Assembly (NCBI GenBank): GCA_934255435.1
Contig: CAKQNZ010000102.1
Location: forward strand, 1 to 7,391
DNA: 7,391 nucleotides
Origin: an uncultured Clostridia bacterium
Lineage (GTDB): Bacteria > Bacillota > Clostridia > Peptostreptococcales > Anaerovoracaceae
Direction: 5' to 3'
Part shown: piece after piece, positions 1 through 5,102 of the stretch
Layout: the number at the start of each line of letters is the position of its first letter
Numbering within the stretch: the first letter of the stretch is position 1
Notes under the pieces: generated by a model
Database searches by the model: none
What the model was told of the DNA's origin: nothing
What the model saw: only the letters and a program-made list of their open reading frames with translations
Made by a program: the position numbers and the translations under genes

Positions 1-837
1 CATGATAAGGGTGTTCATTCTGTCTGCTTCGGTCCTGATGTTCCTGAGCCATTTTGTCCTGCCGGGATCGTCTTCCAGCATTTCGCTGCACGCTATGATG
101 ACTGAAAGTGGTGTTTTCAGCTCATGGGAGGCATCAGCGATGAACTGCTTCTGCCTTTCGAAGCTCTGCTGCACCGGCTTTATGATCCAAGCTGTCAGCA
201 GTTTTGCTGCAGCGATGAAAAGCAGCTCCATTATCACGAAGATCAGAGTGGATATCCGCAGCATGTGCCACAGGCTGTCTGAGACTGTGCTGTTGTCGAA
301 GATCGTCAGAGAGTTTCCAGGTATGTAAATGTAGGAGTTGTCTGCAAAATACAGGTTCCCGGTTTGTTTTATAATGGCGCTGCCGATATTTTTTGTTGGG
401 TTTTCCAGCGTCTTATCGTTTACAGACGATGTATTTTGAGATGATGTGACTTCCTTTTCAGTGTATGAGCCGGGAGTACTGCCTGACTGTGCAGCGGTAT
501 CCAATGACGAGTCGTTATCATCGCTGGCATTTTCAGATGTCTTTTCTTCGTTTCCGGCGATAGCTTCAAGTATCCCTGATGCGATTTTTTTGATCTTCGT
601 GTCAGAAAGTCCGTTGTCTGAATGATTTATCACATCTCTGATGCTGTTGTCTTCATTCAGCAGCACGGTGTATATCACAGAGTCTACGAACCGGATGTCG
701 CTGCTGTCAGCAGGTGTGTCTGACTCTTTGCCGGTTTCCGAAGGCCCGGCTTTCCCTGACGCATCGCCATTGCTGTCATTGCTGGTGGAAGGGTTCTCTG
801 CAGATAACAAGCTGCCGGAAGTGTTGTCCGGGATTGC
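1..837 (-). pseudogene. Sensor histidine kinase, N-terminally truncated, partial at the left edge
   Basis: The minus-strand frame is open from 837 (after an in-frame TGA at 838-840) to position 1, about 279 codons. Seen in order: an acidic Ser/Asn/Asp-rich extracytoplasmic region, one membrane segment around positions 200-290, a short charged linker, and the H-box ADASHELKTPLS with its phospho-accepting His codon at 124-126. The ATP-binding domain would lie beyond the left edge. Kinases of this family normally start with a first membrane helix; none is present. No ATG occurs until 262-264, inside the remaining membrane segment, and no ribosome binding site precedes any candidate start. The 5' end of the frame overlaps the truncated regulator in another frame, so a deletion probably removed the true start. 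From family knowledge it would have phosphorylated the neighbouring regulator. As it stands it is probably non-functional, unless translated by frameshifting or affected by an assembly error. Confidence 0.8.
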
Positions 838-1333
838 TCATGAAATATTCCATGAGCTGCAGCTCTTTGCGGACAAGTTCGATCTTTTCACCGGTGTCCG
901 GACGCATGAGCATCGACCTGGATGTGTCCAGCTCGATATCACCGCAGGCAAGTATGTTCCTGCGCTGGAAACTGGCAGGGTCCCGCAGCTGTATGTTGAT
1001 CCTTGCCACCAGTTCATCCATATGGAAAGGTTTTGTGATGTAGTAGTTGGCTCCGCCTTCCAGGCCCGTAAGCTTGTCCGACAGCATCGACCTGGCAGTG
1101 AGCATTATGATCTTGCTTGTTATCTTTTTTCGGCGCAGTTCACGGAGTATCTCGAATCCGCTGGTCCCCGGCAGCATAACATCCAGTATCACGAGGTCAT
1201 AGACCCCTGAAAGTGCGCTGTAAAGACCGTCGTCGCCGTTATGACATACATCAGCTGTGAAATTTTCCTGTCTGAGTCTGGATGCGATGACATCTGTCAG
1301 ACTCGCTTCATCTTCAATTACAAGTATCTTCAT
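776..1333 (-). CDS. OmpR/PhoB-family response regulator, C-terminally truncated
   Basis: This is a 185-residue product. The receiver domain (residues 1-~118) is complete: acidic pocket E7/D8, phospho-acceptor D51 in LVILDVMLPG, T79 in IIMLTARS, and K101 in ITKPF. Residues ~125-172 match the first half of the winged-helix effector domain, ending at MSNPGQHF. After this the reading goes off-family (RQLVICREP) and stops at TGA 776-778. The helix-turn-helix recognition helix and the wing are missing; family members are about 220-235 residues long. I chose the ATG at 1331-1333 because GGCGGGTGA sits 5 bases upstream; a GTG at 1340-1342 would overlap that site. The gene is divergent from the surface-protein gene at 1555. 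The product can probably still be phosphorylated but is unlikely to bind DNA. A mis-assembly or a recent inactivating deletion are both possible. Confidence 0.88.
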   Translation of the reverse strand: MKILVIEDEASLTDVIASRLRQENFTADVCHNGDDGLYSALSGVYDLVILDVMLPGTSGFEILRELRRKKITSKIIMLTARSMLSDKLTGLEGGANYYITKPFHMDELVARINIQLRDPASFQRRNILACGDIELDTSRSMLMRPDTGEKIELVRKELQLMEYFMSNPGQHFRQLVICREPFHQQ

Positions 1334-1392
1334 ATTTATCACCCGCCTTATTTTTTAACATGTAACCCGGCAGATAAGAAAAAATTTCTGAA

Positions 1393-1415
1393 GTTTAATT
1401 TTCGTTTAATAAACG
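1393..1415. promoter_or_regulatory. Tandem 11-bp direct repeat and inverted repeat, probable regulator-binding site
   Basis: GTTTAAT occurs at 1393-1399 and again at 1404-1410, exactly 11 bp apart. That is the spacing at which OmpR/PhoB-type regulators bind head-to-tail. The second copy is also part of an inverted repeat, CGTTTA-A-TAAACG (1403-1415). The site lies between the divergent regulator and surface-protein genes and just upstream of a possible -10 (TATCAT, 1421-1426), where an activator could replace a -35 box. The role is inferred from position and spacing. Short AT-rich repeats can arise by chance. Confidence 0.45.
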
Positions 1416-1420
1416 GGATA

Positions 1421-1449
1421 TATCATAAAGTCAAAGTCAAGGATAGTAT
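1421..1449 (+). promoter_or_regulatory. Candidate -10 elements for the surface-protein gene
   Basis: TATCAT (1421-1426) and TAGTAT (1444-1449) each resemble a -10 hexamer. Neither has a recognisable -35 at the normal distance, which would suit an activator-dependent promoter. The tandem hexamer AAGTCA (1428-1433 and 1434-1439) lies between them. The choice between the two cannot be made from sequence. Confidence 0.25.
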
Positions 1450-1460
1450 GAGATAGCCAG

Positions 1461-1520
1461 GGCAGCAGTCAGCTATGGAGCTGTGACTTTCAGAACACAG
1501 ATATCATGCGGACTGCTGCT
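1461..1520 (+). other. Inverted repeat in the 5' leader of the surface-protein gene
   Basis: GCAGCAGTC (1462-1470) is perfectly complementary to GACTGCTGC (1511-1519), giving a 9-bp helix plus a G-T pair (1461/1520). It encloses 40 bases that include the small hairpin AGCT-ATGG-AGCT (1471-1482). An alternative, exclusive hairpin pairs AGTC (1467-1470) with GACT (1485-1488). It lies about 20 bases upstream of the ribosome binding site and could affect mRNA stability or translation. CAG-rich sequence is common in the following gene, so chance pairing is possible. Confidence 0.3.
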
Positions 1521-1539
1521 CGGACAGATAAGAATAACG

Positions 1540-1546
1540 AAGGAGG
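1540..1546 (+). promoter_or_regulatory. Ribosome binding site that fixes the start at 1555
   Basis: AAGGAGG lies 8 bases before the ATG at 1555-1557. It decides against the in-frame GTG at 1483, which has no comparable site and would place a polar 24-residue extension before the membrane anchor. Confidence 0.85.
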
Positions 1547-1554
1547 AAGAACCG

Positions 1555-3558
1555 ATGGAAATCAAATCAAAGAGAAGACTTCTGAAAAACATAATCGCCG
1601 TCGCAGTGATAGTCGTCATGTGCGGTGCATCGTTTTTCACGATGAAATATGCAGCAGACAGTGTGAGCGCAGCAGCAGGAGGCGGAGCACAGCAGGAGAT
1701 GCAGGGCGGACAGCCGGGGCAGTCTGACAGCAGTGACAGCAGCAGTTCGGGAAGCTCTGACAGCAGCGGAGGCAGCAGCCAGCAGCAGCCACCGGAAAAG
1801 CCCGATGGAGACAGTTCCTCTCAAAGTGGCAGCCGTCAGAGCAGCAACCAGAACAGATCGGATGCAAAGACTATGAGCAGTTCAAAGAGCTCATCAGACA
1901 GCAGTGAGAAGGCACAGCAGCCTCCGGAAAAACCGTCCGGAGACAATAGCTCTGCAGCTCAGGGACAAGGCCAGTCTGACAGTAGCCAGTCCGCAGGCAG
2001 CCAGTCAGATCAGAACAGCAGCGGACAGCAGTCTGACGGTGGATCAGGCTCTCAGGGCGGACAGCCGCCGCAGGGACAGCCAGGAAACGGTGGTCCGGGA
2101 ATGACTCAGAGCATATCGTATATATACTATATCATCTTCGGGGCAGAGGGGCTTGTGATCGCACTGGCAGTGATGTACCTGGTAATGACACGCTGCAGCA
2201 GACGCAGTCTCAGAGAAGTATTCAGGAATCGTGACAAGCTGGTGATCTTTACACTGGCTACAGTACTGATAACGTCAGGTCTTACCTTTGCAGAAGGTAC
2301 AGTTACCGAAAAGTGCTTCCTGGGATCAGGAGGCGGCGGAGCTCCGGTGGGGCAGTCGGCAGAGGATGTCAGCTATTCTGCTGCAAAAGAGATAACCGAG
2401 GATACCACGATAAAAAGCGGTACCTTCAAGTCATCGAACAAGGATGAGAATGCGATCCTGACAACAGGAGACATCAAAGCAGTGCTGTCAGGGATCACTG
2501 TGGATAAAACAGGAGATTCCGATGGTGGCGACAGCAGCAGTTTTTACGGTAACAACTCAGGCATCCTGGCAAATGACGGGGCTTCGCTTACCATAAAGAA
2601 CGCTAAAATAAAGACAGCAGCCAGCGGGGCCAACGGTGTGTTCAGTTTCGGAGGCTCTGCAACGACGGATAATTCTTCGAGCGACGGGACTGCAGTGAAC
2701 ATAAGCGATTCCGAGATAACTACAACAGGCGACAACGCCGGAGGCATCATGACTACCGGCGGAGGCAGGATGACTGCCAGAAATCTGACGATAAACACTG
2801 CCGGAACTTCCAGTGCAGCCATAAGGACAGACCGGGGAGGCGGCAGCGTCAGTGTCAAAGGCGGGACATACACAACTACCGGTAAAGGTTCACCGTCCAT
2901 ATATTCCACAGCTGACATCAGCGTCAGTGATGCCGATCTGAATGCAAAGACCTCTGAAGGAGTGGTCATAGAAGGCAAGAACAGCGTAAAGCTGGAAAAC
3001 TGCAGACTGACAGACAGCAACACGAAGCTCAACGGTCAGTCCACCACATACAAGAATATTTTCCTCTATCAGTCAATGAGCGGAGATGCAGCAGACGGTG
3101 AAGCCTCATTCACTGCAAAGAACAGCAGCATAACTACGAAGAAAGGCGATACACTCTATGTTACCAACACGACGGCGACTATAGATCTGGAAGGTAATAC
3201 GATAACCAATAAAGACAGCGACGGCAATTTCCTGAGGATACAGAAGGATTCATGGGGGAATTCAGGCTCCAACGGCGGTGATGTGACGCTGAAACTGACT
3301 GACCAGAAGGCTTCCGGAAACATCGTAGTGGACTCCATATCCACCCTTGATATGACCATGAGCGACGGCTCTGTATACGAAGGTACTATAAACGGAGACA
3401 AGACAGCCAAGTCACTGAAACTGACTCTGGACAAATCATCAAAGATAAAGCTGACAGGCGACAGCTATGTCAGCAGCCTCGATGACGCAGACAAGGACTA
3501 CAGCAACATAGACTTCAACGGATACAAGCTTTATGTGAACGGCAAGGCAGTGAACTGA
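1555..3558 (+). CDS. Membrane-anchored surface protein with low-complexity linker and beta-helix-like domain
   Basis: This is a 667-residue protein. Residues 1-9 are basic and ~10-33 form a hydrophobic helix (signal anchor or signal peptide). Residues ~42-182 are a low-complexity Ser/Gln/Gly/Pro/Asp linker. Then come two membrane helices (~188-211 and ~229-247) around a very basic loop (RCSRRSLREVFRNRDK, probably cytoplasmic). A glycine run follows, and then ~400 residues of Gly/Asn/Asp/Thr/Ser-rich repeats. Short alternating beta segments recur there, such as GILANDGASLTIKNAKI and SVSVKGGTYTTT, ending at NGYKLYVNGKAVN. This fits a right-handed parallel beta-helix fold of surface adhesins and carbohydrate-active proteins. 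No catalytic motif, LPXTG signal or dockerin was seen. I recognise a clostridial surface-protein type without assigned function. The divergent two-component system and spacer repeats suggest regulation by that system. Adhesion or polysaccharide binding is inference. Confidence 0.85.
   Translation: MEIKSKRRLLKNIIAVAVIVVMCGASFFTMKYAADSVSAAAGGGAQQEMQGGQPGQSDSSDSSSSGSSDSSGGSSQQQPPEKPDGDSSSQSGSRQSSNQNRSDAKTMSSSKSSSDSSEKAQQPPEKPSGDNSSAAQGQGQSDSSQSAGSQSDQNSSGQQSDGGSGSQGGQPPQGQPGNGGPGMTQSISYIYYIIFGAEGLVIALAVMYLVMTRCSRRSLREVFRNRDKLVIFTLATVLITSGLTFAEGTVTEKCFLGSGGGGAPVGQSAEDVSYSAAKEITEDTTIKSGTFKSSNKDENAILTTGDIKAVLSGITVDKTGDSDGGDSSSFYGNNSGILANDGASLTIKNAKIKTAASGANGVFSFGGSATTDNSSSDGTAVNISDSEITTTGDNAGGIMTTGGGRMTARNLTINTAGTSSAAIRTDRGGGSVSVKGGTYTTTGKGSPSIYSTADISVSDADLNAKTSEGVVIEGKNSVKLENCRLTDSNTKLNGQSTTYKNIFLYQSMSGDAADGEASFTAKNSSITTKKGDTLYVTNTTATIDLEGNTITNKDSDGNFLRIQKDSWGNSGSNGGDVTLKLTDQKASGNIVVDSISTLDMTMSDGSVYEGTINGDKTAKSLKLTLDKSSKIKLTGDSYVSSLDDADKDYSNIDFNGYKLYVNGKAVN
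1783..1944 (+). repeat. Imperfect 30-bp direct repeat within the surface-protein linker
   Basis: Two 30-bp copies (1783-1812 and 1915-1944) encode QQPPEKPDGD and QQPPEKPSGD, each followed by a Ser-rich stretch. The copies differ mainly at third codon positions and at the Asp/Ser codon. The pattern suggests an old tandem duplication of a linker unit of about 44 codons, kept under selection for protein composition. Confidence 0.6.
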
Positions 3559-3801
3559 CAGCTGGGAGATCAGGCTGAACTTACCTCTGAGAAATCTTCG
3601 TGATAAAACAGCATAACGTCGGACGTACAGTTTAATAGAAAATCCACAGGATAAAACCGCAGCAGCAGGAACGCAAGAAAGCCCTGCTGCTGCAGTTTTG
3701 CTGCTTTCAGATGACGACCTTATGATGCTTTTTTAACGACCGGAAGCAGGTGATGTGGAGCTGCAGACCCGAGCATAGTGTGGGGTGATGCCGCACATAT
3801 A
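3559..3801 (+). other. Intergenic region after the surface-protein gene
   Basis: No coding sequence is supported here. The region holds the terminator-like hairpin at 3659-3699 and a near-repeat (GATAAAACAGCA at 3602, GATAAAACCGCA at 3650). It also holds an imperfect 6-bp hairpin with one G-T pair (3778-3783 with 3791-3796) directly before the -35 of the next gene. That hairpin is too weak to call an operator. Confidence 0.5.
3659..3699 (+). terminator. Probable rho-independent terminator of the surface-protein gene
   Basis: GCAGCAGCAGG (3659-3669) pairs perfectly with CCTGCTGCTGC (3683-3693), an 11-bp GC-rich stem with a 13-base loop. After AG comes TTTT (3696-3699). The stem is strong, but the T-run is short and the loop long, so efficiency is uncertain. 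It lies 100 bp after the stop at 3558. Confidence 0.6.
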
Positions 3802-3828
3802 TTGACTTTTGAAAGACCATGATATAAT
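3802..3828 (+). promoter_or_regulatory. Promoter of the XdhC-family gene
   Basis: TTGACT (3802-3807) serves as -35 and a perfect TATAAT (3823-3828) as -10, with an upstream TG (extended -10, TGATATAAT). The spacing is 15 bp, shorter than ideal, which the extended -10 can offset. Transcription would start near 3835 and give a leader of about 40 bases. Confidence 0.65.
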
Positions 3829-3875
3829 ATATAGATATCAAAACATACTGATATGATAGGAAAAGAAAGGACGAT

Positions 3876-4802
3876 GTGACTGTAATGGACAAATCTGTAT
3901 TCAGAGAGGCTGAAGAGAATCTTAAAAAAGGTATCCGTCAGCAGATGACAGTTGACGCCGATGGTAAAAAATATACAAGGCAGTTCGTACCGTATCAGAG
4001 ACTGATACTGCTGGGAGGAGGTCATGTTTCCCAGGCACTCTGCGGCTTTGCAGCGGAGCTGGACTTCGAGGTGGTGGTAGTGGACGACCGTCTTGCCTTT
4101 GCAAATGAAAGGCTTTTCCCTAAGGCCAGCAGGATAATATGCGACCATTTCGAGAAGGCGATAGAGGCTCTTGAGATATGCAGCGGAGATTATGTAGCTG
4201 TACTGACCCGGGGCCACAGATGGGATCAGATGTGTCTTGAAAAGATTTTCCAGGGCACCATGCCGGCATATCTTGGACTGATAGGCTCGAAGCGAAGAGT
4301 CTCAGGTCTGTTCGATCTGATGGAGGAAAACGGATACAGCCGGGAGCTTATGAACAGGATCTCTACACCTATAGGCATACCTATAAATGCCTCCACGCCA
4401 AAGGAGATAGGGATATCGATTTTAGCGGAATTGATAAAGTTCAGACAGAGTGAAGCTGACAGCAGGGAAGTGCTGACCCTGAAAAATGTAGATCCGAATG
4501 TCTTCGATGCAGTGGAGAAAAACGACAGGTCTGTAATGGCTCTGGTACTGGATGTCAGGGGTTCGGTACCTGTGGATACAGGTGCGCTGATGATCGTGAA
4601 CGGTACAGGCAGATGCGCTGGTACGGTAGGCGGCGGCTGCGGTGAGCAGGAAGTCATAACGGAAGCCCGGAGAGTTCTTGTCACAGGTGAGCCTGACGTC
4701 ATAGATCTGGACATGACAAACGAGGTGGCAGAGAACAACGGCATGGTCTGCGGCGGCACCATGAAAGTACTGATCGATATCATAGAAAATAAAGCCATGT
4801 GA
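3876..4802 (+). CDS. XdhC/CoxI-family molybdenum-hydroxylase maturation protein, reversed domain order
   Basis: The product has 308 residues. XdhC-type proteins insert or sulfurate the molybdenum cofactor of xanthine dehydrogenase-like enzymes and act in the cytoplasm. Residues 43-190 match the Rossmann XdhC_C domain: GGGHV (47-51), VVVVDDR (66-72), TRGH (111-114), YLGLIGSKRRV (132-142), and TPIGIPINASTPKEI (164-178) leading to ILAELIKFR. Residues ~205-303 match the XdhC_CoxI domain: GSVPVDTGALM (229-239), GTVGGGCGEQEV (249-260) with C255, and GMVCGGT (289-295) with C292. In the canonical protein the CoxI domain comes first. The start is GTG 3876, 5 bases after AAAGG; ATG 3885 (three codons later) is an alternative. 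No hydroxylase subunit gene lies in the window, so the client enzyme is unknown. The gene has its own promoter and no clear terminator. Confidence 0.88.
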   Translation: MTVMDKSVFREAEENLKKGIRQQMTVDADGKKYTRQFVPYQRLILLGGGHVSQALCGFAAELDFEVVVVDDRLAFANERLFPKASRIICDHFEKAIEALEICSGDYVAVLTRGHRWDQMCLEKIFQGTMPAYLGLIGSKRRVSGLFDLMEENGYSRELMNRISTPIGIPINASTPKEIGISILAELIKFRQSEADSREVLTLKNVDPNVFDAVEKNDRSVMALVLDVRGSVPVDTGALMIVNGTGRCAGTVGGGCGEQEVITEARRVLVTGEPDVIDLDMTNEVAENNGMVCGGTMKVLIDIIENKAM

Positions 4803-4979
4803 ATCAAATAATGGCTGAAAACGTTGAAATTTCAAAGATAACAGACAATAAAAAACATAGGGGCGACAAGTGAATTTTTTAACATTTTCATAGCAAATTA
4901 GTATGAAATTGAAGAAAAACAAGGCAACACTATCACAAAAATTTTCAACAAATCAACACATTGCGGGAGTAATATTTGA
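4803..4979. other. AT-rich spacer between the XdhC-family and permease genes
   Basis: No gene or clear terminator was found here. It contains the palindrome and promoter candidate described separately, plus an AT-only-closed hairpin TTTCATA/TATGAAA (4886-4892 and 4902-4908, 9-base loop). That hairpin is not followed by a T-run, so I do not call it a terminator. Confidence 0.45.
4824..4852 (+). promoter_or_regulatory. Candidate promoter with a perfect 12-bp palindrome over its -35
   Basis: TTGAAATTTCAA (4824-4835) is a perfect 12-bp palindrome. Its first half, TTGAAA, is a good -35, and AATAAA (4847-4852) sits 17 bp later as a weak -10. A dimeric repressor at the palindrome would block this promoter. 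The promoter would produce a permease transcript with a leader of about 240 bases that includes the structured RNA. The -10 matches only 4 of 6 bases, so the promoter is tentative. Confidence 0.3.
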
Positions 4980-5083
4980 CGATGAAAAAAATATTATTCG
5001 ACATATCGCACGGCTTTTTCGCAGGAAAAAGTACAGCCTATTTGCAGTCATCGGCAGATAGGCTTTTGGTTTGCAGATATGTC
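4980..5083 (+). ncRNA. Candidate structured 5' leader (three-way junction RNA) of the permease gene
   Basis: Three mutually compatible helices can be drawn. P1 pairs 5000-5007 (GACATATC) with 5076-5083 and 5008-5010 with 5072-5074, making 11 bp with one bulged A at 5075. P2 pairs CTTTTTC (5014-5020) with GAAAAAG (5025-5031), with loop GCAG. P3 pairs 5035-5045 with 5054-5064, 11 bp with one G-T pair and an 8-base loop. The P3 loop bases TCATCG (5048-5053) are also perfectly complementary to CGATGA (4980-4985), a possible pseudoknot. P1 ends two bases before the ribosome binding site, a position expected for a riboswitch or protein-responsive leader. It does not match the conserved cores I know for purine, TPP, c-di-GMP, fluoride, manganese or THF riboswitches. 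Folding and function are inferred by eye. Confidence 0.45.
5035..5072 (+). terminator. Possible attenuator hairpin before the permease gene
   Basis: P3 of the leader (5035-5045 with 5054-5064) is followed directly by TTTTGGTTT, the form of an imperfect rho-independent terminator located before the start codon. AGCC (5035-5038) could instead pair with GGCT at 5012-5015, which would break this hairpin and act as an antiterminator. The interrupted T-run makes termination weak; the hairpin may simply be a structural helix. Confidence 0.35.
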
Positions 5084-5085
5084 AT

Positions 5086-5093
5086 AGGAGGTG
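5086..5093 (+). promoter_or_regulatory. Ribosome binding site of the permease gene
   Basis: AGGAGGTG matches the anti-Shine-Dalgarno sequence almost fully and lies 9 bases before ATG 5103. It excludes the in-frame GTG at 5091, which lies inside the site itself. Confidence 0.85.
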
Positions 5094-5102
5094 TGTTTGA
5101 CA

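Noticed and set aside
641..1210. A plus-strand reading frame of 189 codons across the kinase/regulator junction
   Set aside because: It is antisense to recognisable receiver and kinase sequence, and there is no ribosome binding site for it.
1689..2100. CAG/AGC-rich stretch considered as a tandem-repeat or phase-variable tract
   Set aside because: There is no uniform repeat unit or homopolymer run. The pattern follows Ser/Gln codon choice in the linker.
2544..3434. Minus-strand reading frames rich in Val, Leu, Pro and Ser opposite the beta-helix region
   Set aside because: These are mirror frames produced by the Thr/Ser/Asp/Gly-rich codons of the real gene.
3778..3796. Imperfect hairpin before the -35 of the XdhC-family gene as an operator
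   Set aside because: Only six pairs with one G-T and a large loop; this is within chance expectation.
5000..5083. Match of the leader to the c-di-GMP-I (GEMM) riboswitch because of a CGCAC string and a two-hairpin layout
   Set aside because: The conserved GEMM core around the ligand, including the GCAAAGCC-type segment and the tetraloop receptor, is absent; only the general shape is similar.
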